Shown: positions 20,769 to 28,663, counted from the stretch's first letter. The stretch: DNA of 29,235 nt from a virus (IMGVR_UViG_3300030339_000187:1-29235); one strand, 5' to 3'. Program-made: numbers and translations. Notes: generated by a model from the letters alone, not told the origin.

Positions 20769-21524
20769 ATGGGATTCTTCAGTGCAAAGGTCATTTGCTC
20801 GGTATGCAATAAAGAAACTGGGTTAAATCGTTTTAAGCTTGCCAATGATGGATGGATTTGCCCTGATTGTTTCAAAAAGTGCGGGTATACTGCGCTGACT
20901 CCAGTACGCAACATCACGCCAGAACAAGCAAAAAGCAGAATCGAAGGAATGCTGGCATTTGTACCGACTAAAAAAGTGGGGAATTATTTAGAAATAGACG
21001 AAAATAATAAAAAGTGGCTTGCGCACGAGGGAATGCTCGGAGGTCGAGGCGGCGCCGCCGTCCATTCATTCGATGAAATAGTTGATTTTGAGCTATTAGA
21101 AGATGGGTCTGTTCTTACAAAGGGAGGTGTTGGCAGAGCTGTTGTCGGCGCTGCGCTTTTCGGCGGAGTGGGCGCAATAGTTGGCGGTGTTACAGGTAAG
21201 AAATCAAACAGCGTCTGCAATTCTCTAAAAATCAAAGTAACGATAAATGACATGAACAACCCGGTTGCATATATTAACTTTTTTAACACGCAAACCAAAA
21301 AGGACAGCTTTGTTTATAAAACATCTTATCAATTCGCACAAGAGTGTTTGTCCGTTCTCCAACTCATTTGTAATAGCAACGAAGCAAGCAAGCCATTGTC
21401 ACCCAGCGGAACCCCTGCCCCATCAGATGCAGATGAATTATTAAAATTCAAATACTTGCTCGACGCTGGAGCGATTACCGAAGATGAATATAGCTTAAAG
21501 AAAAAGCAACTTTTAGGATTATAA
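20769..21524 (+). CDS. DUF4428/SHOCT domain protein (lysogeny-module moron)
   Basis: 251 residues. N-terminal zinc ribbon (CSVCNKETGLNRFKLANDGW, then CPDCFKKC) matches DUF4428. The middle (about 115-147, GVGRAVVGAALFGGVGAIVG) is a glycine-zipper-like hydrophobic segment. The C-terminus (ADELLKFKYLLDAGAITEDE onward) is a SHOCT domain. These are found in prophage and chromosomal proteins of Gram-positives and may sit at membranes. Directly after cI and before a terminator, so it should be expressed in the lysogen; a conversion or defence role is an inference. Confidence 0.8.
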   Translation: MGFFSAKVICSVCNKETGLNRFKLANDGWICPDCFKKCGYTALTPVRNITPEQAKSRIEGMLAFVPTKKVGNYLEIDENNKKWLAHEGMLGGRGGAAVHSFDEIVDFELLEDGSVLTKGGVGRAVVGAALFGGVGAIVGGVTGKKSNSVCNSLKIKVTINDMNNPVAYINFFNTQTKKDSFVYKTSYQFAQECLSVLQLICNSNEASKPLSPSGTPAPSDADELLKFKYLLDAGAITEDEYSLKKKQLLGL

Positions 21525-21533
21525 AAAAACAAT

Positions 21534-21561
21534 CCCCGCCTCCATCACGGGGCGGGGTTTT
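21534..21561 (+). terminator. Terminator between DUF4428 and integrase genes
   Basis: CCCCGCC (21534-21540), loop of ten bases, GGCGGGG (21551-21557), TTTT. On the other strand a run of seven Ts follows the stem, so it may work in both directions. The integrase ribosome site begins just after it, so the integrase is separated from the cI transcript. Confidence 0.8.
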
Positions 21562-21575
21562 GAACAGGAGGTTTT

Positions 21576-22844
21576 ATGGCAAGGAAGCAGAACAAACGGC
21601 GCGACGACGGACGAATTCCTGTACAGGTATATCTAGGTAGAAAAAATGGAATTCGGAAGTATAAAACCGTGTACGGTCAGACACAAAAAGAGGCCGATGA
21701 AAACGCCCAAAAAGTCAAAAACAGTTTATCAAAGGGTATTGATGTTGTTGCCGATCAAGACACATTTGGCAAATGGTCTGAGCGGTTTAATACCATGAAA
21801 AAGGCTGACGGACTTTCTACTTCTCAAATAAAATCATATAAAAATTATTGTAGAATACTTTCCAACCTTGATAACATCCAAATATCAAAAATCCGTCCTG
21901 GTCTAATACAGGATATTATCAATGATATCGCTGAGTGTAACCCCCACACGGGCAGGCCTACGGCCAAAAAAACACTTATTGCATTAAAAGGCACTGCGGA
22001 GCAGGTTTTTCAGCTAGCCGTTGATTCTCGGGTGATTGAGTACAACCCTGCCGCTTCCGTCAAAATACCAAAAGGCGCTCCGCAGTCTAGGCGTAGGGCA
22101 CTCACTGACGAGGAGCAGCAATGGATAATTGACACATACCACCGGGCGCAATTGCCCGCCATGCTGATGATGTATTCCGGTCTTAGGCGTGGGGAAGTCA
22201 TAGCCCTTACTTGGGATGATATAGACCTAAAAAATAAAACTATCCGGGTAAACAAAGCTGTTGAAATGATCGGCGGAAAGCCAAAAGTAAAGCCCCCAAA
22301 AACTCATGCAGGAAATCGCACTATTGATATGCCGCAGCGGCTTATAAATTTTCTTTCCCCGATAAGAGATGCCGATTTTGCAAAGTTCGCGGATGCAACA
22401 CCCATTAACTTACTTGTTTGCCGCTCAGCATCTGGCAAGATGCTGACTAATCAAGCATGGAAAACGATGTGGCAAAGCTACCTAACAGATCTCAATGTAA
22501 AATATGGCTACATTGGGAAGGTTAATAAGCTGGCTTCGCGCAAGAAGAACACGGACGGCACCGCACAGGGCAAGCTGATACTGGTTATCCCGAATATCAC
22601 CCCGCACTGGCTCCGGCATACTTTTGCAACTCTTCTATATCTCGCCGGGGTGGATATCCTCACCGCGCGCGACCAGCTGGGCCACACAGATATTAAAACA
22701 ACACTCGCCATATACACTCACCTTGATAAGATATACAAGCGAAAATCCATGAATAAACTTGACAGTTATCTAGACCCGAAAGTGGAATCTGATAGTGGAT
22801 GCAAGTCAGATGCAAGTCAAAGCGATTTTCAAATGCAGTCGTAG
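21576..22844 (+). CDS. int: Tyrosine integrase
   Basis: 422 residues. N-terminal AP2-like arm-binding domain (RRDDGRIPVQVYLGRKNGIR), a SAM-like core-binding domain (about 60-165) and the catalytic domain with Arg204 (SGLRRGE), Lys242, His344-x-x-Arg347 (HWLRH), His370 (LGHTD) and nucleophile Tyr380 (AIYTH): a complete set. Its gene ends next to attP. The last codons (about residues 408-415) include two copies of the arm-type repeat ATGCAAGTCA, so attP overlaps the coding region. ATG preceded by AGGAGG. It should recombine attP with a tRNA-Met gene of the host. Confidence 0.95.
   Translation: MARKQNKRRDDGRIPVQVYLGRKNGIRKYKTVYGQTQKEADENAQKVKNSLSKGIDVVADQDTFGKWSERFNTMKKADGLSTSQIKSYKNYCRILSNLDNIQISKIRPGLIQDIINDIAECNPHTGRPTAKKTLIALKGTAEQVFQLAVDSRVIEYNPAASVKIPKGAPQSRRRALTDEEQQWIIDTYHRAQLPAMLMMYSGLRRGEVIALTWDDIDLKNKTIRVNKAVEMIGGKPKVKPPKTHAGNRTIDMPQRLINFLSPIRDADFAKFADATPINLLVCRSASGKMLTNQAWKTMWQSYLTDLNVKYGYIGKVNKLASRKKNTDGTAQGKLILVIPNITPHWLRHTFATLLYLAGVDILTARDQLGHTDIKTTLAIYTHLDKIYKRKSMNKLDSYLDPKVESDSGCKSDASQSDFQMQS
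22799..22819 (+). repeat. Left arm-type integrase sites (2 copies)
   Basis: ATGCAAGTCA at 22799-22808 and 22810-22819, direct, 11-base period, within the 3' end of the integrase gene. Together with the two right copies they flank the attP core symmetrically. Confidence 0.8.
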
Positions 22845-22867
22845 AGCGGTTATACAGCGATTTAATT

Positions 22868-22917
22868 ACCGGCTCATAACCGGTTGGTCCCGGGTTCAAG
22901 TCCCTGAAGGCCCACCA
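22868..22917 (+). other. attP: attP core: 3' half of a tRNA-Met (CAT) gene
   Basis: The sequence contains the anticodon stem ACCGG, loop CTCATAA (anticodon CAT), CCGGT, the T-arm with TTCAAGT loop (one mismatched stem pair) and acceptor end AAGGCCC-A-CCA. The matching 5' part (D-arm and acceptor strand) is absent, so it is not a complete tRNA gene but the identity segment for integration. After integration the host tRNA would be rebuilt with this 3' half. The elongator Met label relies on the anticodon; a lysidine-modified Ile tRNA cannot be excluded. Confidence 0.85.
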
Positions 22918-22922
22918 GATAA

Positions 22923-22968
22923 ATACCGCACCATTAAGCCATTTTACGGCTGTTGGTGCGGTATTTTT
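22923..22968 (+). terminator. Terminator directly after the attP core
   Basis: ATACCGCACCA (22923-22933), inner hairpin AGCC/GGCT, TGGTGCGGTAT (22954-22964), then a T-run. The perfect 11-bp stem ends integrase transcripts. In the integrated state it would also lie directly behind the rebuilt host tRNA gene, insulating the phage from tRNA read-through. Confidence 0.85.
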
Positions 22969-22988
22969 GTTAGAGTAAATACCTTAAA

Positions 22989-23019
22989 ATATCGATAATT
23001 ACACGGTTTATATCGATAA
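22989..23019 (+). repeat. Direct repeat ATATCGATAA (2 copies)
   Basis: Copies at 22989-22998 and 23010-23019, 21 bp apart (two helical turns), between the attP core terminator and the right arm sites. Spacing in phase suggests Xis or host-factor binding. Confidence 0.6.
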
Positions 23020-23020
23020 C

Positions 23021-23042
23021 ATGCAAGTCAACATGCAAGTCA
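23021..23042 (+). repeat. Right arm-type integrase sites (2 copies)
   Basis: ATGCAAGTCA at 23021-23030 and 23033-23042, same orientation as the left pair, 12-base period. Paired copies on both sides of the core define a complete attP rather than attL or attR. Confidence 0.8.
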
Positions 23043-23054
23043 AAACATAAAAAA

Positions 23055-23090
23055 ACCGCCGACCGGATTTCTCCAGATCGGCGGTTTTTG
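23055..23090. terminator. Bidirectional terminator between int and lysis genes
   Basis: ACCGCCGA (23055-23062) and TCGGCGGT (23078-23085) with A-rich and T-rich flanks on either side: five As before and TTTTT after. It sits between converging transcription units and ends directly before the stop of the first lysis-region gene. Confidence 0.85.
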
Positions 23091-23091
23091 T

Positions 23092-23340
23092 TTATGCACT
23101 TTTCATATCTTCGCGCAGTTCGTCAATTCTTCGATTGGTATTTTCCGAACCTTTTTCAAGGCAGGACACTCGTTCCATGAAATTGTTGTGCTTTTCAACC
23201 TTTCCTTTCAGATCGTCAAACTTCTCTTCCAACCGAGCAATTTTAAAAGAGGTTTTTCGGTTGCTCATTAAAAGACCCACTATTTGTACCCCACCAGTCA
23301 TGCCCGCCGTTACAAGGGCTACGATCACTGCATCAGACAT
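23092..23340 (-). CDS. Membrane-anchored coiled-coil protein of the lysis cassette
   Basis: 82 residues: N-terminal transmembrane helix (about 6-25, IVALVTAGMTGGVQIVGLLM) and then a coiled coil (about 32-80, IARLEEKFDDLKGKVEKHNN onward). Such proteins accompany holins in many Firmicutes phages and may assist lysis, similar in position to XhlA but with the membrane helix at the N-terminus. Last gene of the late operon, stop next to the bidirectional terminator. RBS AGGAGG. Confidence 0.7.
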   Translation of the reverse strand: MSDAVIVALVTAGMTGGVQIVGLLMSNRKTSFKIARLEEKFDDLKGKVEKHNNFMERVSCLEKGSENTNRRIDELREDMKSA

Positions 23341-23348
23341 AGCCCCTC

Positions 23349-23636
23349 CTATTCATCCTTGCCGGACTGTTTAAAAATCTGATTAGCAAACACGCTTGCC
23401 CCCGCGCAAAGCACCCCCTGCGTGATGGCGGCAAACAGCCCCGCTGTGAGGTTTTTAATGCCGTACACATCAGTGGTGGATATAACCCACAGAATCGCAA
23501 GGGCTACGCCAGCCGCCCCCAGCAGGGTGGGAATAAACTTGTCGGGGAAAGCGGAGCGTTTCAGCCCAAGGCCGATCAAATAAAGCACTGGGATAAGGAT
23601 AAGCAGTTCGGGTTTGATGTAAGCAGAAAAATCCAT
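23349..23636 (-). CDS. Phage holin (Hol44-like)
   Basis: 95 residues from the ATG at 23636. About three hydrophobic segments (residues 12-26 LLILIPVLYLIGLGL; 36-53 IPTLLGAAGVALAILWVI; 66-84) and a short charged tail (FKQSGKDE) fit small holins found with Amidase_3 endolysins. It would form the membrane lesions that release the endolysin. The neighbours on both sides support this. A TTG six codons upstream is an alternative start. Confidence 0.8.
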   Translation of the reverse strand: MDFSAYIKPELLILIPVLYLIGLGLKRSAFPDKFIPTLLGAAGVALAILWVISTTDVYGIKNLTAGLFAAITQGVLCAGASVFANQIFKQSGKDE

Positions 23637-23672
23637 AAGTACACAACCTTTCAATTATTTATGGGACCATAT

Positions 23673-24347
23673 TTAATAAGTCAGCGTACCGGTCAGACCG
23701 GTAGTCTTAACTTTTGCAAGCGCGGCCTCCGCTTCGGCCTTGGTACCGTTTCCCTTGACGGTGATGGTATAGTTGACCTTGGGCACAGACACGCCATAGG
23801 CCGTTGCAACACCTGCCGCGATAACCTTGGCCCAATTTTTCAACTCGGCATCGGTATCGAAGTCCAAAGCATCCGATGAGTCCACAAATCCGAGTTCCAA
23901 TAAGATTGAGGTGATACCGCGAATTCTCGGCTCATAGAGCATACCGTAAAACTCGCGGGTATTGTCACTATTGGGCAGATATTTAATGCCTCTGGTCTGT
24001 TGGCCCGCACTGACTACCGCCGCCAATACATCAGTGGCAAGCTTTTTGCTGTTTGCCACAAGGTACTTGTCGCCATAAAACTGCGGGTAAACCTCGACGC
24101 CATCTCCACCCCCAGCATTGAAATGCAAAGACAAATAACCGATACAACCGGCAGCTTTAGCCCGCTGTGCCCTTACATCAAGTTCTGGTTTCTCATTTTG
24201 TGAACGGGTAAGCATGGTGTCAATGCCATAAGCCTTTAGTTCGGGTGCTAGATAATTGGCAAGTTTCCAGTTTTGTCGGGCTTCGTCGATAGAACCGTTA
24301 GCGCCTGTTCCGTCACCACTATGACCGGGGTCTAGTGCGATTTTCAT
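23673..24347 (-). CDS. N-acetylmuramoyl-L-alanine amidase endolysin
   Basis: 224 residues. Amidase_3 domain over residues 1-180: zinc ligands His9 (DPGHSG), Glu22 and His75 (LSLHFNAG), and catalytic Glu151 (LLELGFVD) are all present. The last 40 residues (VNYTITVKGNGTKAEAEAAL through GTLTY) resemble a SPOR-like or similar wall-binding motif. It cleaves peptidoglycan stem peptides from the sugar chain for host lysis; no signal peptide, so export relies on the holin. ATG follows GAGG. Confidence 0.92.
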   Translation of the reverse strand: MKIALDPGHSGDGTGANGSIDEARQNWKLANYLAPELKAYGIDTMLTRSQNEKPELDVRAQRAKAAGCIGYLSLHFNAGGGDGVEVYPQFYGDKYLVANSKKLATDVLAAVVSAGQQTRGIKYLPNSDNTREFYGMLYEPRIRGITSILLELGFVDSSDALDFDTDAELKNWAKVIAAGVATAYGVSVPKVNYTITVKGNGTKAEAEAALAKVKTTGLTGTLTY

Positions 24348-24366
24348 TGTATTTTCCTCTATTTCT

Positions 24367-24855
24367 TTATGAATTAAAATACGAATTACAGTTACATGAC
24401 GAACTCACGGCATTGCAAGTGCAAGCAGCCTGATAGGTATTGCATCCGCACCCAGCAGTCTGGGAGTTGCATGGACAATTGACAAATCCGTCGCACGTGC
24501 AACTTGCATCAAAGTCGCAAGTGCAACCATAATTCGGAACGCACGAACACCCGCCCACACTCTCCGATTGGCATGTACAGCTGTTCGGGTTGCATGTGCA
24601 AGCCGCCGTGTATGTCTGACAGGCGCACGTTTGGGCTTTCATGGCGTTTAATGCTGTTTGATAAGCCGAAAGGTCTTTTGTCGACGATATATTAAACTGA
24701 GTATTGCTGGGGCAATGCGGCGTCGCCGGAGCCCGGTTGGTATTCATTTCTGTCATGGCTCGGTAAAACTCCTGCAGCATGGTTGCCGCAGGTGCCGTCG
24801 TATACCCACCTTTGGAGATCGCAAGCGTCCGAAGAGTCGCATAATCAAGCGCCAC
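24367..24855 (-). CDS. Cys-rich CxC-repeat protein, candidate radical SAM substrate
   Basis: 162 residues in two parts. Residues 1-76 are an ordinary, mainly helical region with a single Cys48 (DYATLRTLAISKGGYTTAPA onward; possible leader). Residues 77-156 contain ten CxC motifs at 77, 86, 93, 103, 111, 119, 127, 136, 145 and 154, spaced 7 to 10 residues, 21 Cys in all. Middle residues are mostly Thr, Ser, Ala or Gly. The GTG start lies inside the last codons of the adjacent SPASM enzyme gene (11-base overlap), so the two are translationally coupled. No signal peptide. It may be modified to thioethers or hold metal, and could be displayed on the tail. Function unknown. Confidence 0.75.
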   Translation of the reverse strand: MALDYATLRTLAISKGGYTTAPAATMLQEFYRAMTEMNTNRAPATPHCPSNTQFNISSTKDLSAYQTALNAMKAQTCACQTYTAACTCNPNSCTCQSESVGGCSCVPNYGCTCDFDASCTCDGFVNCPCNSQTAGCGCNTYQAACTCNAVSSSCNCNSYFNS

Positions 24856-26002
24856 TCTGCTCCGCCCCCTTTATTAATATTTCAGTCAGCTCGACCAAGT
24901 TTTTTTCGTTCCGCTCTACTCTGGTTTCGATACTCCCCTTTGAAAAATGCTCGTCCGCATAAACTCTAGCCGCCTCCTGCCATTTCCGCTCGACCGTGGA
25001 CAACATGCACCGGATAGGCTTACCGACCTGTTTTGCGATATCACCATTGGTATTATAGTTGTCAGCAATGCATCGATAGCATTGTGTGTTAGGGCATCCG
25101 GTGCAGGAGTTGGACGCCGAGAACATCCCCAATTTTTCTGGGTTAGTGATGCCGTTAAATACGCTCCCAAATTTCAAACTTTCATCATTAAAATAAATGG
25201 AGTGGCAAGGGTGCAAATCCCCAACGGCGGTGATAGTGCAAAAGTCGGTTCCGGCGGCGCACGATTTATTTGGCATTACCTCACAACCATGTGGATGTGG
25301 TAACAAGTTTTCAATGGGTCGATAACCGTTTACAGTCCCACGCCCCGTCATATCCTCAAAAATAGCACCAAGGTGCTTGTCGTACAACATCACATCCTCC
25401 AAACTCCACTCCTCGGTGTGTACCGGCATAAACCACATCGAAGCGTCATACTGCTGTAAATACATATAGCTGTCTAAAAGGCGAGGAAGCGTCTGCTTGT
25501 TGATGCATCCGTGAATAGATAACCTTCGGCCGAAAACATCTCTGAATGTAGTGATGTTTCTTACTGCCGCATCAAACGTGCCTTTGCCTTCTTTGTCCAC
25601 CCGATATAGATCATGTGCAGTTTTGTTTCCATCGATTGAAAGCTGACAAGTAAAAAGTGGGTTTTTAGTTGCTTGACGGTAAAGCATTAATTCGATTTTA
25701 TCCGTCAAAACAGTTGCGTTCGTGATGATATGCGGTTTAAATGGGATACCAAAAAATTCTGATAGTTTCAGCCCATAGGACAATATCTCGTTGCAAACTT
25801 TTGGGTTCAATAGTGGTTCTCCGCCAAACAGGATAACGGATACCTCTTTTCTCCCGCCCGTGGTTGCGTTTCCAAATAAGAACTCCAGCCCCTTTCTGGC
25901 CACATCAACCGTCATGGCTTTGTTTGTACGATTTTTTTCAAAACAGTAAGTACAAGCCATGTTACATGCTTCACTCACTAAAAACGATGCTGATGTAAAC
26001 AT
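24845..26002 (-). CDS. Radical SAM/SPASM maturase
   Basis: 385 residues. Radical SAM site CNMACTYC (Cys13, Cys17, Cys20), the GGEP motif (LFGGEPLL, 59-65), then a C-terminal SPASM-type domain with Cys240, 248, 255, 266, 300, 303, 308, 311 and 332 for auxiliary 4Fe-4S clusters. This layout is that of anaerobic sulfatase maturase-like and RiPP-modifying enzymes, which alter peptides or proteins. Genes lie in the order tail protein, enzyme, Cys-rich protein, amidase, all on the minus strand. AAAGGAG lies seven bases before the ATG. Substrate inferred to be the Cys-rich protein; the alternative is a tail protein. Confidence 0.88.
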   Translation of the reverse strand: MFTSASFLVSEACNMACTYCFEKNRTNKAMTVDVARKGLEFLFGNATTGGRKEVSVILFGGEPLLNPKVCNEILSYGLKLSEFFGIPFKPHIITNATVLTDKIELMLYRQATKNPLFTCQLSIDGNKTAHDLYRVDKEGKGTFDAAVRNITTFRDVFGRRLSIHGCINKQTLPRLLDSYMYLQQYDASMWFMPVHTEEWSLEDVMLYDKHLGAIFEDMTGRGTVNGYRPIENLLPHPHGCEVMPNKSCAAGTDFCTITAVGDLHPCHSIYFNDESLKFGSVFNGITNPEKLGMFSASNSCTGCPNTQCYRCIADNYNTNGDIAKQVGKPIRCMLSTVERKWQEAARVYADEHFSKGSIETRVERNEKNLVELTEILIKGAEQSGA

Positions 26003-26014
26003 TTTGTCGCTCCT

Positions 26015-26266
26015 TTATTTGCTTAAAATATAGTCAAAATTGCCTATAAATGAGCCGGTATTGTATACTGTGAAATTGGTGGTTGTCTTGGCCACATAAA
26101 TATACCCCAGCGTTCCGCCGGGATCTGCTGTGGGTATAATCGCCACGGAAAACGAGGTGCTACCAACTGAGTGTGTAATAGCGCGACCTGTAGTTCCATT
26201 AAATGTAGAGGAACCAATTACAGCAGCTGATCCGCCACTACCGGCGGGGGATATTACAAGTCCCAT
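26015..26266 (-). CDS. Small tail-fibre-associated beta-rich protein
   Basis: 83 residues, Gly/Ser/Thr-rich and beta-strand rich. The pattern FNGTTGRAITHSVGSTSFSV followed by IIPTADPGGTLGYIYVAKTT and FTVYNTGS is found at fibre tips and appendages of phage tail proteins. GGGGGAT before the ATG. Between the fibre protein and the radical SAM enzyme; a possible receptor-binding or fibre-cap piece. Confidence 0.65.
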   Translation of the reverse strand: MGLVISPAGSGGSAAVIGSSTFNGTTGRAITHSVGSTSFSVAIIPTADPGGTLGYIYVAKTTTNFTVYNTGSFIGNFDYILSK

Positions 26267-26281
26267 TAAACATCATCCCCC

Positions 26282-27271
26282 TTATTTGTATTGAACATCG
26301 AACCAGCAATCCGCAGATCCGATTGTTTTTGTCGGGCCGGTTGAAGAATTGCAAACAACAATGCCCGTTGAAAAATACCGCCCGAACCTTCCAAGATCAA
26401 GCGAAAAGTTACTGGTGGCGGGAACGGTAAAAATGATTTTAGGAACCGAGGTATCAGCTGGCAATGAAGCGGCATCATGTAGCTGTATAAACTGCGCTGA
26501 AGCCTTAGAATTGTATCCGGTCACCATATACAGCGTACCAGCAGATGCTTTTACTACAAGAGAGGCCGCATAAGCAGCTGTGTCGGCGTTAGTTGGAGCG
26601 TAAGTAGACGATGAGTTTGGGTTCGACACAACCGCGCCAATAGCATTTGCCCCTGCCGGTATAGGAGAGTTGGGACTCAGACTCACAACCGCCGCAGGAT
26701 CTGCTGCTAACGCTGCTGTTGATGCTGCTTTGACAGCAGAGGTATTGGTACCGTCTGTTATTTTAACGCTACCGATGGTGTTTGTTCCAGCCGGTAATGC
26801 CGGAAGAGCAGTCACTCCAACAGTACCAATAGCATTTGATCCAGTCGTTAATGCGGGCAATGCTGACACACTAACAGATCCATCCACTGTGAGGGAGTTA
26901 CCGCCATCCGCAATATTTACCGCTCCGGAAGTCGTAGTCGAAATAACTCTGGCGCTCGTACCGTCAGAACCGTGGACTTGATAACCTTTAGCAAGTACAG
27001 CGGAACCAGGCACAGATATAACCTCCGAAGCATCATAATAAACTTGAAGTTTGTCCGTGTTTTGCATCCCTGATGCGGTATTGTAGGTCAGTGTAAGCAC
27101 GTTGCCGCTCACAGACCCACCAAGGGATGAATCTGCAAAATTGTAGATGATTATATTGCGGGTTACGTTTGTAATAAGGAGAACCTGATCTAGCGTAATG
27201 GATGCCTCACCAGCAAATGTGACTGTTTTTGCAGTTGCGCTGAAAGTATACGTCCGAAGTAATGTTTTCAT
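26282..27271 (-). CDS. Tail fibre/appendage protein with GxNxIG repeats
   Basis: 329 residues. Residues 1-100 are beta-rich ([20 protein letters not shown] through [11 protein letters not shown]). Residues 110-215 contain short repeats of the [16 protein letters not shown] / [13 protein letters not shown] type, typical of trimeric phage fibre shafts. The C-terminus (220-329) is a beta-rich domain ending in FDVQYK. Likely an adsorption-structure component. RBS AGGAGG. Confidence 0.75.
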   Translation of the reverse strand: MKTLLRTYTFSATAKTVTFAGEASITLDQVLLITNVTRNIIIYNFADSSLGGSVSGNVLTLTYNTASGMQNTDKLQVYYDASEVISVPGSAVLAKGYQVHGSDGTSARVISTTTSGAVNIADGGNSLTVDGSVSVSALPALTTGSNAIGTVGVTALPALPAGTNTIGSVKITDGTNTSAVKAASTAALAADPAAVVSLSPNSPIPAGANAIGAVVSNPNSSSTYAPTNADTAAYAASLVVKASAGTLYMVTGYNSKASAQFIQLHDAASLPADTSVPKIIFTVPATSNFSLDLGRFGRYFSTGIVVCNSSTGPTKTIGSADCWFDVQYK

Positions 27272-27280
27272 CTTTCCTCC

Positions 27281-28090
27281 TCATCCTAAAGCAATAGCCA
27301 TTGCAATCGCTTTATTTGCTGCATCTTGAGCAGAAATCCCGCTTGCTGTCACCCATTTACCAAGAACCGAGTTATAGGTTACCGGTAAAAAAGCCCCGGT
27401 TTTGGCCCCGGTCTTAATATTGACTCCATCCTGCGTTATGATGTTTTTAGCGGTCCCGCCAGTCGCGGTAATAGTCGCACTGTCCGCAATATCCGAAATA
27501 AGTTTAAGGTTCACCTGATATCCATCGACAATGTCTGCTGCCGGAATGGCTATTGTAATTGCCGAAGCCGTGCCGCCTGCTGTCACCGGTTTGTTGTGGA
27601 CTGTTTTGTCAGCCATATGGGCCACAAAATTTGTATTAAGTGCGAAAGTATCACCGGATGAAATAGTAACGGAAATATTTGTGGCGCTTCCGACGGCAAC
27701 CGTGGCGAAAAGATATTTTTCAAGTCTGCTGTCCGTGAAAGGCGGGATATAGTCGCCTGCGCCACCTGCGTTCGAGTAGGCGTATAATATCTCTCCGAGA
27801 GTGGGATCGGTGGCGAATAAGCCCCATTCTCTCCACCAAAAACCGGTTGATATTAAGGTGTTGCTAAAAAAAGCCGCCAATTGATAAGCATTTGCCCCGC
27901 TAAAGCTTCCGTTTTCAGTTAACATAGTGGTTTTTTGAGATACTAAAGCATTCAGCCCGCTTATCGGCGTTCCATTTAACTCTCCGTCTCCGATCGCCAT
28001 TCGTGTAAATTGTAAAAGCTGACCACTCTGAACCTTGGCTTGCAAGGCAGTACCTTTATTTGTTAAAATCATTGCTGGAAAACTGGCCAC
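27281..28090 (-). CDS. Tail-collar fibre protein (gpH-like N-terminus)
   Basis: 269 residues. The N-terminal 150 residues (MILTNKGTALQAKVQSGQLL, FTRMAIGDGELNG, WWREWGLFA) match the phage tail-collar fibre N-terminal domain (DUF3751), which attaches the fibre to the baseplate. The C-terminal 100 residues are a Gly/Thr-rich beta domain. GTG start with AGGAGG eight bases upstream. In P2-like order after gpI. Confidence 0.85.
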   Translation of the reverse strand: MASFPAMILTNKGTALQAKVQSGQLLQFTRMAIGDGELNGTPISGLNALVSQKTTMLTENGSFSGANAYQLAAFFSNTLISTGFWWREWGLFATDPTLGEILYAYSNAGGAGDYIPPFTDSRLEKYLFATVAVGSATNISVTISSGDTFALNTNFVAHMADKTVHNKPVTAGGTASAITIAIPAADIVDGYQVNLKLISDIADSATITATGGTAKNIITQDGVNIKTGAKTGAFLPVTYNSVLGKWVTASGISAQDAANKAIAMAIALG

Positions 28091-28102
28091 GCTTCATTCC
28101 TC

Positions 28103-28651
28103 CTAAATATAAATAATTTCGGATGTTCTAACCACCCCCGCAAATGATAGATTAAGCTGTGCAACCGCCTCAACGATAACTAATTCAAGATGCGATCTAA
28201 TGTTTTGCGTCACCTTAATCAACCTATCAAACTCAGCCACCATCTCGTCACTAGTCCCTACATTTCCAGTATGCACTTTAAACATCCCAGCAGTACCGCT
28301 GTAGTCAAACCACTCTTCAACCCAGCCGTTGCCGAACACAGTTTTTACAACCTTTTCGACCGCAGATTTTGTACCGCGCTTTCTGTGGGTAAGAAAACAG
28401 TTTTTAATCATCTCGCGCTTGGAATCGATCGGTAGAATTGAATTGTATTCAATAAGATTAAACTGCCAAGCTAGTTCATCAAGCAAATCCTCCGAAAGCT
28501 CATCAATCCTCGCATATAGGTTGGCCATGTACACACCACCAGCCAGCGCACGCATTTGATTGTTCAATGCGTACACAATACCTGCAGCCGAAGGGTCGTC
28601 TCGCATCCATAGCGGAAGATGCTCAAATAGATCTGAATCTTTAATTATCAA
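28103..28651 (-). CDS. Phage tail protein I (baseplate)
   Basis: 182 residues. LFEHLPLWMRDDPSAAGIVY, then RIDELSEDLLDELAWQFNLI, SILPIDSKREMIKNCFLTHR and RKRGTKSAVEKVVKTVFGNG are standard features of P2 gpI-type baseplate proteins. With gpJ upstream it forms the baseplate wedge of a contractile tail. TTG start at 28651 with AAGGTGG upstream. Confidence 0.85.
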   Translation of the reverse strand: MIIKDSDLFEHLPLWMRDDPSAAGIVYALNNQMRALAGGVYMANLYARIDELSEDLLDELAWQFNLIEYNSILPIDSKREMIKNCFLTHRKRGTKSAVEKVVKTVFGNGWVEEWFDYSGTAGMFKVHTGNVGTSDEMVAEFDRLIKVTQNIRSHLELVIVEAVAQLNLSFAGVVRTSEIIYI

Positions 28652-28663
28652 GTGCTCACCACC

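Noticed and set aside
22868-22917. A functional tRNA-Met gene
   Set aside because: Only the anticodon arm, T-arm and 3' acceptor are present. The 5' acceptor strand and D-arm are missing, so it is an attachment core.
22920-23091. A prophage/host boundary at the tRNA-like site
   Set aside because: Typical phage lysis and tail genes continue on the right, and integrase arm sites occur on both sides of the core, so this is attP rather than attL/attR.
24367-24855. Metallothionein or plain spore-coat-like Cys-rich protein
   Set aside because: CxC spacing could bind metals, but translation coupling to a SPASM radical SAM enzyme makes a modification substrate more likely. Kept as an alternative, not as the call.
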